Source of the DNA: JAYRGC01 sp041908065
GTDB taxonomy: Bacteria > Pseudomonadota > Alphaproteobacteria > UBA9219
Assembly: GCA_041908065.1 (NCBI GenBank)
Contig: JAYRGC010000010.1
Location: 1 to 25,297 of the forward strand
Direction of reading: 5' to 3'
Length of the DNA stretch: 25,297 nt
The position numbers were made by a program, and so were the translations under genes. Positions 7,786 through 15,556 of the stretch are shown here, piece by piece (the first letter of the stretch is position 1; every line of letters starts with the position of its first letter). The notes under the pieces were generated by a model. The model had not been told where the DNA came from, searched no databases, and saw nothing but the letters and a program-made list of their open reading frames with translations.

Positions 7786-8733
7786 ATGCCAAAACGCGAC
7801 GCCGAGAGGATAATGGTCATACGCTTAGGCGCGTTGGGGGATCTGACGCTGTGCTTTCGGGCGTTTCAATCTATTCGTTCCGCGCATAAGGACGCCAGAA
7901 TAGCCATTTTAACGCAACCGGCGTTCGCGGGATTTGCCGGATCCATGCCGTGGTTCGACGAGGTTTTGGCCGATACTCGCCCCCCGGCTTGGCGCATAGG
8001 CGAATGGCGGCGGCTGATCGCTCGGGCGCGGAAATTCGCGCCCACCCGCGTTTACGATTTGCAGGGAAAACCGAGGCAGTCTTTTCTGTATATGGCGTTG
8101 GGAGGGGCTTTGGCCGGACCCGAGTGGTCTGGCGCGGCTCCGTTTTGTTCGCATCCGCGCCCGTGGCCGCCGCAGGAAGGGATGCACTACACCGATTTTG
8201 TGGCCGCGCAGCTGCTCTCCGCCGGAGTGGAGCAGGTCGCGGAAAGCGCAGTCGAAAAAGACTGGCTGTCCGAAAGCGTCGAAGAATTTTTGCTGCCGGA
8301 AAAATACGCCCTATTGATCCCCGGGTGCGCTCCGAACCGTTCCTATAAACGCTGGCATCCCGCCAAATACGCCGCGCTGGCTGATAGGCTGAAAGAGAAA
8401 GGCGTCGCCTGCGTTGCCATCGGCACGGGACACGACACGGCGGCTATACGCGAGATAACCGCCTTGTCCGAAAACGTTGCGGATCTTTCCGGACGCACTA
8501 CCTTGAAACAGGTGGCTGAGTTGGCGCGGCGGGCGGTTGCGGTAATAGGCAACGATACCGGTCCCACCCATCTGGCCGCCGCCGCCGGAGGGCGCGTCAT
8601 CGCGCTGATGTCGGAAAAGGTGAACCCCGTCTGGTCTGCGCCGAAAGGATCTGATGCGCGGTGGATTCAGGGCAGGCCGTTGCGGGATCTGGCGGTCGAG
8701 GAGGCATGGACGGCGGTTTCTTGTTGGGTTTAG
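7786..8733 (+). CDS. GT9-family (heptosyltransferase-like) glycosyltransferase
   Basis: Probably transfers a heptose or related sugar from an ADP-sugar to LPS inner core, at the cytoplasmic membrane face. Family signs: N-terminal IMVIRLGALGDLTLCFRA (the Gly-Asp of the GT9 active site), PGCAPNRSYKRWHPAKYAAL in the middle, and IGNDTGPTHLAAAAGGRV at about 250-270, the GT9 donor-binding signature. Length 315 aa is slightly short but normal. Two starts are possible: ATG 7786 and ATG 7813; the second (MVIRLGALGD) has a better ribosome-binding site (GAGAGGA at 7801-7807) and matches the typical N-terminus of the family. It follows the GT4 gene by 14 nt. I infer co-function with that neighbour; acceptor identity is open. 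Confidence 0.88.
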   Translation: MPKRDAERIMVIRLGALGDLTLCFRAFQSIRSAHKDARIAILTQPAFAGFAGSMPWFDEVLADTRPPAWRIGEWRRLIARARKFAPTRVYDLQGKPRQSFLYMALGGALAGPEWSGAAPFCSHPRPWPPQEGMHYTDFVAAQLLSAGVEQVAESAVEKDWLSESVEEFLLPEKYALLIPGCAPNRSYKRWHPAKYAALADRLKEKGVACVAIGTGHDTAAIREITALSENVADLSGRTTLKQVAELARRAVAVIGNDTGPTHLAAAAGGRVIALMSEKVNPVWSAPKGSDARWIQGRPLRDLAVEEAWTAVSCWV

Positions 8734-8782
8734 CGGGATGAACTAAAGTGGCGTTCTGATTTTCCGCCGATGGACAAAGATT

Positions 8783-9556
8783 ATGCGCGAAAAGCTGAAA
8801 AACATTCCCCGCCTTTACGTCGAAGGCCGCCTCGCCGTCGGAGAAGACGCGGCCATATCGGCTGAACAGTCGCACTATTTGCGGGATGTCATGCGGCTGA
8901 AAGACGGCGATACCGTTCGCGTCTTCAACGCCGAAAGCGGCGAGTGGCTGGCCGCCTTGTCGTTCGGCAAGGGCAAGAAGGCGGCGGCAATTCTCCGCGA
9001 AAGGGTTAGGGAGCCGGAGCCTTCTCCGCCTGCCGGCCATCCGGATTTGTGGCTGTTTTGCGCGCCAATCCGCCGCGCCCATTTCGATTTCATGGTTATG
9101 AAGGCGACCGAGCTGGGGGCGTATGGGATACAGCCGATCATCACGGATCGCTCCCAAGTGCGAGATGTGAATGTCGAGCGATGCTTGGCCATAGCGATCG
9201 AAGCCGCCGAGCAATCGGAAAGATTGTCGATCCCATTGGTTCGGGAGCCGTTGCCGTTGGGGCGCGTGATAGAGGGATGGCAGCGTCAGGAGTTGCCGCT
9301 TTTATGCGCCGAGGCGGGGGAGGCGGCATCCATAGCGAAAACTTTGGCCGAAATAGCCAAAACCGATTTGGCGGAGTTCAAATCGGTTGCCGTCATCACA
9401 GGCCCCGAAGGCGGTTTTACCGCAGCCGAGTTGGCGGCGTTGCGCGGCATTCCCCGCGCCATGGCGGTTCGTTTAGGGCCGCGCATATTGCGGGCGGACA
9501 CGGCGGCCTTGGCGGCGATGGCTTGTTGGCAGGCTTGGGCGGGCGATTGGAGATGA
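8783..9556 (+). CDS. rsmE: 16S rRNA (uracil-1498-N3)-methyltransferase RsmE
   Basis: Methylates N3 of U1498 in helix 44 of 16S rRNA using S-adenosylmethionine. The 257-aa protein has the two-domain RsmE plan: an N-terminal PUA-like domain (RLYVEGRL..., SHYLRDVMRLKDGDTVRVFN, about 10-70) and a C-terminal SPOUT (trefoil-knot) domain. The knot motifs are clear: ITGPEGGFTAAE (GPEGG at 207-211) and RLGPRILRADTA (230-241). KATELGAYGIQPIITDRSQ and EAAEQSERLSIP are also diagnostic. It is 49 nt downstream of the GT9 gene and 27 nt upstream of an unknown gene. Nothing is missing compared with the family. Confidence 0.95.
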   Translation: MREKLKNIPRLYVEGRLAVGEDAAISAEQSHYLRDVMRLKDGDTVRVFNAESGEWLAALSFGKGKKAAAILRERVREPEPSPPAGHPDLWLFCAPIRRAHFDFMVMKATELGAYGIQPIITDRSQVRDVNVERCLAIAIEAAEQSERLSIPLVREPLPLGRVIEGWQRQELPLLCAEAGEAASIAKTLAEIAKTDLAEFKSVAVITGPEGGFTAAELAALRGIPRAMAVRLGPRILRADTAALAAMACWQAWAGDWR

Positions 9557-9583
9557 AGCAGGACGGGGGGAAGGCATAACGCG

Positions 9584-10138
9584 ATGGCAATAAAATTGGG
9601 GCGCAATTTTCTGCACATAATTCGGGATTTCGCCGAGCTGCTGATGGTGCGGCTGAGGATGTTGGGTGATAAGCGCGATCCACGCGACGAGGAAAGGACA
9701 AAGCACAACAAATTCGACGTGCTGCCGATGAAGGCGTTGCCCAGCGGACGATTGAGGGTTCAACCTCCGGATAAAAAAGGCGTGGGCAGGGATGCCAGCG
9801 GCAATTCCACTCCAGCGAAAGCCGAGGGCAGCCCCTCTAAAAATTACGCCCAGATGTACATGGAGCAGCGCGAAAAGGCGGCGGAAGCTGCCAAGCAAGA
9901 GGCCACGGCTAAGAAGCTGGACGAGATAAAGCGGGAAGCCGAGAAGGCCGAAGCGGCCAAGATTGCGGCGGCCAAGGTGGCCGACGAACATCGCGCCCGC
10001 GCCAGAGAAATCAAAAACCAGATAATATGGTGGCAGCAACAAACCGATTTGGGACAATACGACCAAAGCACCATCGACGGGAACATCTATAGCCTCAACC
10101 AACAGCTTTCCACCATTCCTCCAGAATATTGGCCATAG
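9584..10138 (+). CDS. Unknown protein with N-terminal amphipathic segment and central coiled coil
   Basis: 184 aa, not recognised. Residues 1-28 form an amphipathic or weakly hydrophobic helix (LHIIRDFAELLMVRLRML) that could lie on a membrane. Residues 30-85 are charged and probably disordered. Residues about 88-145 are very rich in Ala, Glu and Lys and should form a long helix or coiled coil. The last 40 residues are unlike the rest, with paired Trp, runs of Gln, and Tyr/Asn (IIWWQQQTDLGQYDQ, ending in Pro-Glu-Tyr-Trp-Pro), and may be a folded or binding tail. A Shine-Dalgarno-like GGGGGAAGG lies upstream of the ATG. Codon use, including ATA, matches the neighbours, so it looks like a genuine native gene. 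No function is proposed. Confidence 0.75.
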   Translation: MAIKLGRNFLHIIRDFAELLMVRLRMLGDKRDPRDEERTKHNKFDVLPMKALPSGRLRVQPPDKKGVGRDASGNSTPAKAEGSPSKNYAQMYMEQREKAAEAAKQEATAKKLDEIKREAEKAEAAKIAAAKVADEHRARAREIKNQIIWWQQQTDLGQYDQSTIDGNIYSLNQQLSTIPPEYWP

Positions 10139-10154
10139 GTGGCGCAATGAATTA

Positions 10155-10187
10155 TTAACGACTGTATAGTAGTCACTAAGTCGTTAA
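10155..10187. promoter_or_regulatory. AT-rich dyad upstream of the ETF-QO gene
   Basis: Nine-bp perfect inverted repeat TTAACGACT (10155-10163) / AGTCGTTAA (10179-10187). The 15-nt spacer holds a further TAGT/ACTA pair around an AGTC loop. It lies 16 nt after the stop of the unknown gene and 44 nt before ATG 10231. It has no T-tract after it and is AT-rich, so it looks more like an operator or mRNA leader hairpin than a factor-independent terminator. The binding protein is unknown. Confidence 0.45.
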
Positions 10188-10230
10188 ATCGCGCGAAAAC
10201 CGCAGCGATAACTTTAAGGGGGATGGAAAA

Positions 10231-11886
10231 ATGCCGCCGGAAATGTCTCCTCGCGATGTCATGGAATACGACGTTCTGATCGTGGGCGCGGGGCCTGCCG
10301 GACTTTCGTGCGCGATAAAGCTCAAGCAATTGGCGGCGGCTCGCGGTGGCGAGGTTTCGGTTTGCGTAATTGAAAAAGGGGCTGAGGTCGGGGCGCATAT
10401 CCTTTCCGGCGCGGTCATGGAAACCCGCGCGTTGGACGAGCTTATACCCGCGTGGCGCGATACGGACGCGCCGATAAAGACCAAGGTCAGCGGCGACAAG
10501 TTCATGTTTTTTACCGAAAAGATGGCGTTCCGCCTTCCAACTCCGCCGACGATGAACAACCATGCCAATTACATCGTGAGTTTGGGCGATGTGGCGAAGT
10601 GGCTAGGGCAGCAGGCCGAGGCTTTGGGCGTGGAGATATACGCCGGTTTCGCCGGAGCCGAGATACTTTACGGCGAAAGCGGCGCGGTTGTCGGCGTGGC
10701 CACCGGAGACATGGGGTTAGGGCGGAACGGCGAAGGCACGCCGAGGTTCGCCCGCGGGGTCGAGTTGCGCGCCAAGCAAACGGTTTTCGCCGAAGGCTGC
10801 CGCGGATCGTTGACGCGCCAGCTCTTCGAACGTTTTGACCTACGCGAAGGCGCGCAGCCGCAGACCTACGGCGTCGGAATCAAGGAGATATGGGAGGTTG
10901 AACCTTCCAAGCATAAACTTGGATTCGTCCAGCACACCATCGGATGGCCGCTCGGTACCGACACTTACGGCGGTTCTTTCCTGTATCACCGCGAAAATAA
11001 TCAGGTGGCCATAGGCTTCGTCGTCGGGTTGGATTATTCCAATCCCCACCTATCGCCGTTCGAAGAATTCCAGCGTTTCAAATTGCATCCATCCATTCGT
11101 CCGTTGCTGGAGGGGGGCAAACGCCTGAAGTATGGCGCGCGCGCCCTCAGCGAGGGAGGGTTCCAATCCATCCCGCGCTTGATTTTCCGAGGCGGAATGC
11201 TGGCGGGCGACACGGCTGGGTTCTTGAACGTGCCGAAAATAAAAGGCATCCACACGGCCATGAAGTCCGGCATCGTCGCCGCCGAGGCCTTGGACGCCTT
11301 TTTCGCTCGGGGCGGCGCGGAAAGCGGAGCCGAGCTGCGGGAATATCCCGCGCTTTTGGAAAAATCGTGGCTGTGGAGCGAGCTTAGGTCGGTGCGGAAT
11401 ATCCGTCCGTCCTTCCATTTCGGCTTGTGGGGAGGGATGGTCTACAGCGCGGTGGACAGCATGCTGTTGCGCGGACATTCGCCTTGGACTCTTCCTAATC
11501 ACGACGACAACTCTCGGATGAAAGTTGCGGCGCATTCTCCCAAGATAGAGTATCCTAAACCCGACGGCATCATCACCTTCGATCGCTTATCATCGGTTTA
11601 TTTGTCGGGCGCTCATCACAAGGAAGACCAGCCGATCCACTTGCGACTGAAAGACGCAAGCGTTCCTATAAAACTCAATTTAGCTAAATACGACGCGCCG
11701 GAATCGCGGTATTGTCCGGCAGGGGTGTACGAGATAGTTCGGGACGCGGACGGGGCAAATCCTAAACTGGTCATAAACGCCTCTAATTGCGTGCATTGTA
11801 AGACCTGCGACATCAAAGATCCCACGCAGAACATAGTTTGGACGGTTCCCGAAGGCGGCGACGGTCCAGAATACAGCGGAATGTGA
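10231..11886 (+). CDS. Electron-transfer flavoprotein:ubiquinone oxidoreductase (ETF-QO)
   Basis: Membrane-associated FAD and [4Fe-4S] protein that passes electrons from reduced ETF (from fatty-acid and amino-acid dehydrogenases) to ubiquinone. The 551 aa are the normal bacterial length. The FAD-binding Rossmann motif is VLIVGAGPAGLSCA near residue 15. The quinone/FAD region includes GVGIKEIWEVEPSKHKLG and the long GGMLAGDTAGFLNVPKIKG block. The C-terminal ferredoxin-like domain supplies the four cluster ligands C495, C520, C523 and C526 (YCPAGVY; NCVHCKTC) and ends with the family tail DPTQNIVWTVPEGGDGPEYSG. AAGGGGGA upstream supports ATG 10231. No etfA or etfB is in the window. A dyad (10155-10187) may regulate it. 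Confidence 0.97.
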   Translation: MPPEMSPRDVMEYDVLIVGAGPAGLSCAIKLKQLAAARGGEVSVCVIEKGAEVGAHILSGAVMETRALDELIPAWRDTDAPIKTKVSGDKFMFFTEKMAFRLPTPPTMNNHANYIVSLGDVAKWLGQQAEALGVEIYAGFAGAEILYGESGAVVGVATGDMGLGRNGEGTPRFARGVELRAKQTVFAEGCRGSLTRQLFERFDLREGAQPQTYGVGIKEIWEVEPSKHKLGFVQHTIGWPLGTDTYGGSFLYHRENNQVAIGFVVGLDYSNPHLSPFEEFQRFKLHPSIRPLLEGGKRLKYGARALSEGGFQSIPRLIFRGGMLAGDTAGFLNVPKIKGIHTAMKSGIVAAEALDAFFARGGAESGAELREYPALLEKSWLWSELRSVRNIRPSFHFGLWGGMVYSAVDSMLLRGHSPWTLPNHDDNSRMKVAAHSPKIEYPKPDGIITFDRLSSVYLSGAHHKEDQPIHLRLKDASVPIKLNLAKYDAPESRYCPAGVYEIVRDADGANPKLVINASNCVHCKTCDIKDPTQNIVWTVPEGGDGPEYSGM

Positions 11887-11902
11887 AGTAGTGGCTCTCT
11901 TT

Positions 11903-12042
11903 CAAAACAGGCGGGTAGTTGGTTTTATCGGGGTTGATGCGGCGTTCTGACAGTCGGCGCGGTCTGTTCCTCCCCCTCCGAAGGGGGAGGAACAGACCGC
12001 GCTTGCCGAGGGAGCGATTCTCTACCTACCCGTTTTGCGTAA
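11903..12042. repeat. Palindromic repeat element with perfect 21-bp hairpin
   Basis: The gap between ETF-QO and eipB holds a perfect 21-bp inverted repeat (11957-11977 and 11982-12002) with a 4-nt CCGA loop. There is no T-run on either side, so it is not a standard terminator. It is flanked on the left by CAAAACAGGCGGGTAG (11903-11918) and on the right by the inverted copy CTACCTACCCGTTTTGCG (12022-12039), so the whole block looks like a small element with imperfect terminal inverted repeats. The right end belongs to the TTACGCAAAAC family also seen at 16106, 25195 and (inverted) 81. Confidence 0.7.
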
Positions 12043-12081
12043 GGGCCGAAATAGTTCAGGGAGCTGGTCGGAGATAACTTC

Positions 12082-12939
12082 ATGCGTTTTGCCAAGATTG
12101 CGTTCACGCTGCTGATTTTATCGGCTCTGCCTGCGGCGGCGAGCGCGGCGGAGGTCGCCGCCGTTTCGCCTGCTCCGGTCGCTCCCCATCAGGCCTATGC
12201 CGTTTCACCCCATCGCGCCCTGTACCGCATAAACCTCGCATCGGCGAAAAGCGGAAGCAGCGTGACCTCGGTGTCGGGAACCATGATGTTCGAGTTGTCG
12301 GACGTTTGCGACGGTTGGGCGGAACAACAGCGGCTGCAATTGCGCTTCACCTATTCCGAGGGAGACGAAGCCGAGGTCGTGACCAACTCGCTCGCTTGGG
12401 AATCCAAGGATGGCAAGCGATATAACTTCAACGTGCGGCGTTTGGCCAACGGGGAAGAAACAGAAATCTATCGCGGCAAAGCCGTCTTTGGCGAAAAGGG
12501 CATGAGCGTAAAATACGAGTCTCCGTCCGGTAAGACCGTATCCGTTCCCGATGGGGCGGTTTTCCCGATGTCGCATACCTCCATGATTTTGGCGAAGGCT
12601 ATGAAAGGGGAAGAAAAGTTCTTTTCCTCGTTGGTTTTCGACGGAACAGACGAGGAGGGGATGTCCGAGATAACCACTTTTATAGGACTGCGCGTTAGCG
12701 ACAGAAAAGCTCCGGAAAACATCAAGGGGTTAAAGGACGCCTCGGTTCTCGCCCGCCCGTCGTGGCCGGTAAGGCTGGCTTTCTTCAATTTGAAGGAAAA
12801 GGGCGGTGAGCCTGATTATGAGATGGACATGATGATGCAGGACGACGGCATAGCCACCGATTTACACATGGATTACGGCGATTTTTCGGTTCATGGGACT
12901 TTGGTGGGTTTTTCCTCTCTCCCCCGCCCCGGATGCTGA
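12082..12939 (+). CDS. eipB: EipB-family (DUF1849) periplasmic cell-envelope integrity protein
   Basis: Exported beta-spiral protein; in Brucella EipB supports envelope integrity and stress survival. A Sec signal peptide is clear (residues 1-22, cleavage after Ala-Ala-Ser-Ala-Ala or nearby). The mature part opens with the family signature PHRALYRINLASAKSGSSV, then SGTMMFELSDVCDGWAEQQ, a GKRYNFNVRR strand, VFPMSHTSMILAKAM and a DGTDEEG loop. Cys76 and the very last residue Cys285 match the positions of the disulfide-forming pair I recall in Brucella EipB (one near residue 69, one near the C-terminus), so a ring-closing disulfide is likely. Length 285 aa fits. It is separated from ETF-QO by 195 bp of repeats, so it probably has its own promoter, but I could not identify one. 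Confidence 0.85.
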   Translation: MRFAKIAFTLLILSALPAAASAAEVAAVSPAPVAPHQAYAVSPHRALYRINLASAKSGSSVTSVSGTMMFELSDVCDGWAEQQRLQLRFTYSEGDEAEVVTNSLAWESKDGKRYNFNVRRLANGEETEIYRGKAVFGEKGMSVKYESPSGKTVSVPDGAVFPMSHTSMILAKAMKGEEKFFSSLVFDGTDEEGMSEITTFIGLRVSDRKAPENIKGLKDASVLARPSWPVRLAFFNLKEKGGEPDYEMDMMMQDDGIATDLHMDYGDFSVHGTLVGFSSLPRPGC

Positions 12940-13178
12940 AGGCTATTGCTGGAAACGCTCTAGCCCCTTGTTTATCCGAAATATTTATAAAAATGGTTGA
13001 CCTGCTGGATTGATTAACCCTATGCGATCCGCTCCGATGCGGTTTCTTGCCAAGTATATGTGGAAAAATCCTTTGTTTATGCTTGATTTTTCCGGCGTTA
13101 CGCTGGTATACCCCTCCGCAAGGAGATGGGGGTGGCGACATAGCCCCCCATTGGATTTGAACGACGAAAGAGGCCGAC
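12940..13178. other. Gap between eipB and prs with promoter and leader structure
   Basis: 239 bp without a supported gene. It contains an AT-rich stretch (about 12970-13095), two possible sigma-70-type promoters, and two overlapping GC-rich hairpins just before prs. No tRNA cloverleaf or other known RNA gene could be recognised. Confidence 0.4.
13083..13112 (+). promoter_or_regulatory. Candidate sigma-70 promoter for prs
   Basis: TTGATT (13083-13088) and TATACC (13107-13112) are separated by 18 bp, about 66 bp upstream of the prs ATG. A second, weaker candidate is TTGACC at 12997 with TATGCG at 13021. Both are consensus matches by eye only. Confidence 0.35.
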
Positions 13179-14138
13179 ATGGCTGCCAATATGAAACTCA
13201 TATCCTGCAACGGCAATCGTCCTTTGGCCGAAGCCATCGCGCAGAATATCGGCGTCTCGCTGGCGCAGGCTTCTATCCGCCGTTTTTCCGATATGGAAGT
13301 TTTCGTCGAAGTGCTGGAGAACGTGCGCGGCGAGGACGCCTTTGTCATTCAGCCCACCTCGTTTCCGGCCAACGACAGCCTGATGGAGCTGTTGGTCACC
13401 ATCGACACCTTGCGGCGCAGCTCGGCGCGGCGCATTACCGCCGTCTTGCCCTATTACGGTTACGGCAGGCAGGACAGGAAAACGGGGCCGCGCACGCCGA
13501 TCACAGCCAAACTTATCGCCAACCTGATAACAGTGGCGGGAGCGGATAGGGTTCTGACGCTGGATCTGCACGCCGGACAAATACAGGGGTTTTTCGACAT
13601 TCCTTTGGACAACCTATATGTCGGGCCGGTTTTCGTGCGCGACGTGCGGGACAATATGGCGGTTCACGGCAAGCTGCCCGAAGAATTGACCATAATTTCG
13701 CCCGACGTCGGCGGCGTGGTGCGCGCTCGCGCCATGGCCAAGCGGCTTGACGCGGGTTTGGCCATCATCGACAAACGCCGCGAAAAGGCTGGCGAGTCCG
13801 AGGTGATGAACATCATCGGCGACGTTGAAGGCCGCGACTGCATCATCGTCGACGACATCGTGGACAGCGCGGGAACGTTGTGCAACGCCGCCCAAGCTAT
13901 AATCGACAAGGGAGCGAAATCGGTTTCCGCCTATATCACGCACGGCGTGTTTTCCGGCAAGGCGGTGGAGCGAGTGGAGGCTTCGGCCTTGAAGACTCTG
14001 ACAGTCACGGATTCCATACAGGCGACCGAAACCGTGGCAAAGTCGAAGAAAATAAGGCAGTTGAGCGTTGCCCCGCTTTTGGCCGAGGCCATATCGCGCA
14101 TAAGCCAAGAACGCTCGGTGTCGAGCTTGTTTAACTAA
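13179..14138 (+). CDS. prs: Ribose-phosphate pyrophosphokinase (PRPP synthetase)
   Basis: Makes phosphoribosyl pyrophosphate from ribose 5-phosphate and ATP for nucleotide, His and Trp synthesis. The 319 aa match the class I enzyme length. Visible motifs: N-terminal LISCNGNRPLAEAIA, the flexible-loop/ATP region YYGYGRQDRKTGPRTPI, the pyrophosphate/allosteric segment LTLDLHAGQIQGFFDIPLDNL, and the PRPP-binding loop DDIVDSAGT at residues 225-233. GAAAGAGG lies upstream of ATG 13179; a second ATG five codons on gives no better start. The gene leads a run with rplY, pth and coaD, a common proteobacterial order. Confidence 0.97.
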   Translation: MAANMKLISCNGNRPLAEAIAQNIGVSLAQASIRRFSDMEVFVEVLENVRGEDAFVIQPTSFPANDSLMELLVTIDTLRRSSARRITAVLPYYGYGRQDRKTGPRTPITAKLIANLITVAGADRVLTLDLHAGQIQGFFDIPLDNLYVGPVFVRDVRDNMAVHGKLPEELTIISPDVGGVVRARAMAKRLDAGLAIIDKRREKAGESEVMNIIGDVEGRDCIIVDDIVDSAGTLCNAAQAIIDKGAKSVSAYITHGVFSGKAVERVEASALKTLTVTDSIQATETVAKSKKIRQLSVAPLLAEAISRISQERSVSSLFN

Positions 14139-14204
14139 TTTAACCGGTCGGCACCCCTGGAGGCCGATCATCTTCAACTGGTGGTAAAGAAAGGAAACGC
14201 TACT

Positions 14205-14936
14205 ATGTCTACGCAAGTCACTACTCTTGCGGCTGAACAGCGTGCTCGCGCCGGCAAGGGGGCCGCGCACGCAGTTCGTCGCAACGGAATGGTTCCGGCT
14301 GTCATTTACGGCGACGGCAAATCTCCTCTGCTTATCAGCATGGAGTCCAAGGTCGTCGAGCGTTACGCCGGACATTCGGGATTCTTCACCCATTTGCTGG
14401 ATTTGGAAATCGAAGGCAAAAAGCATCGCGTTTTGCCGCGCGACGTGCAGTTCGATCCGGTCAGCGATCGCCCGATCCACGCCGACTTCATGCGCGTTTC
14501 CCCGACGACCAAGGTTCGCGTGTCTGTTCCGGTGTCGTTCGTCAATTCCGACAAATCCCCGGGCATCAAGCGCGGCGGCACGCTGAACGTCGTCCATCAC
14601 CGGATAGACATAAGCTGCTCTCCTTCGCAGATACCGGAGAAGTTCGAGGTCAACCTCGAAGGATTGCAAATCGGCGACGCCATCCACTTGAGCGACATCA
14701 AGTTGCCGGAAGGCGTGAAGGCCATCACCAACGAAAAAGACTTCACAGTGGCTTCTATCGCCGTTCCGTCGGGCATCCGCGCCGAGCTTGAGGCCGCTGC
14801 CGCCGCTGCCGCCGCGCCAGAAGCCGCCGCTGCGGCTCCTGCAGCCGGAGCGGCTGCCGCGCCTGCCGCAGCAGGCAAGGCCGCTGCGGCTCCTGCCGCC
14901 GCAGCCGCGAAGCCTGCCGCCGGCGGAAAGAAGTGA
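14205..14936 (+). CDS. rplY: Large ribosomal subunit protein bL25 (general stress protein CTC form)
   Basis: Binds 5S rRNA in the large ribosomal subunit. The long CTC form is present: an N-terminal bL25 domain (about 1-95, with AEQRARAGKGAAHAVRRNG and PAVIYGDG, both typical) and a C-terminal TL5-type beta domain (about 96-195, including RDVQFDPVSDRPIHADF and VHLSDI-like IHLSDIKLPEGVK). A low-complexity Ala/Pro/Lys tail (about 199-243) follows. I chose ATG 14205 over the in-frame GTG 14181 because AAAGGAAA sits just upstream and MSTQVTTLAAEQR is the family-like N-terminus. Spacing to prs is 66 bp and to pth 35 bp. Confidence 0.95.
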   Translation: MSTQVTTLAAEQRARAGKGAAHAVRRNGMVPAVIYGDGKSPLLISMESKVVERYAGHSGFFTHLLDLEIEGKKHRVLPRDVQFDPVSDRPIHADFMRVSPTTKVRVSVPVSFVNSDKSPGIKRGGTLNVVHHRIDISCSPSQIPEKFEVNLEGLQIGDAIHLSDIKLPEGVKAITNEKDFTVASIAVPSGIRAELEAAAAAAAAPEAAAAAPAAGAAAAPAAAGKAAAAPAAAAAKPAAGGKK

Positions 14937-14971
14937 GGACGTTCTATCCCATCGTTGCTTGAGGTTCGGCA

Positions 14972-15556
14972 ATGCGCCCGTCGCGGCTCATCGTCGGCCT
15001 CGGCAACCCGGGGCCGGAGTACGCTTCCACTCGCCACAACTTCGGTTTCATGGCGGTGGACGCTCTGGCAGATATGTCTTCGGGCGCGCCTGTGTCTTGG
15101 CAGAAAAAGTTCAAAGGATTGGCCGGACAGGCCGCGCTGTTCGGGGTTCCTTGCCTTTTGCTCAAACCGATGACTTTCATGAACCTTTCTGGCGAATCGG
15201 TGGGCGAGGCCATGCGGTTTTATGGCTTGTCGGCCAGCGACGTCATAGCGTTCCACGACGACATAGATCTGGATGCCGGACGAGTTAAGGTGAAACAGGG
15301 CGGCGGGAACGGCGGCCACAACGGCCTTAAATCCCTGGATGCCCATATATCGCCTGACTATTGGCGCGTCAGGCTGGGCATCGGCAGACCGGAACATGCT
15401 GGAGACGTGACCAACTACGTTCTCGGGGCGTTTTCGGAACCCGAAAAGAAGCTGGCAGATAAATTGACCCGAGCGGCGGCAAAGCATTTCCATTTGGTTA
15501 TGGAAGGAAAAACCGCCGATTTTCCGGCGTCCATCGCGGCGGAGGTCGTGCCTTGA
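14972..15556 (+). CDS. pth: Peptidyl-tRNA hydrolase
   Basis: Releases tRNA from prematurely dropped peptidyl-tRNA. The 194-aa protein shows IVGLGNPGPEY at the N-terminus and the catalytic set: His22 (STRHNFGF), Asn71 (KPMTFMNLSGESV), Asp96 (FHDDIDLDAG) and the GGGNGGHNGLKS loop (Asn117). These correspond to His20, Asn68, Asp93 and Asn114 of the E. coli enzyme. The stop codon TGA overlaps the TTG start of coaD, so the two are likely translated together. It directly follows rplY, the usual neighbour in Proteobacteria. Confidence 0.97.
   Translation: MRPSRLIVGLGNPGPEYASTRHNFGFMAVDALADMSSGAPVSWQKKFKGLAGQAALFGVPCLLLKPMTFMNLSGESVGEAMRFYGLSASDVIAFHDDIDLDAGRVKVKQGGGNGGHNGLKSLDAHISPDYWRVRLGIGRPEHAGDVTNYVLGAFSEPEKKLADKLTRAAAKHFHLVMEGKTADFPASIAAEVVP

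Noticed and set aside
11957..12002. Factor-independent terminator of ETF-QO
   Set aside because: The hairpin is strong but no T-tract follows on either strand, and it lies 70 bp beyond the stop inside a repeat block.
12940..13178. Small RNA or tRNA gene before prs
   Set aside because: No cloverleaf, TPsiC-like motif or known RNA consensus could be found by eye.
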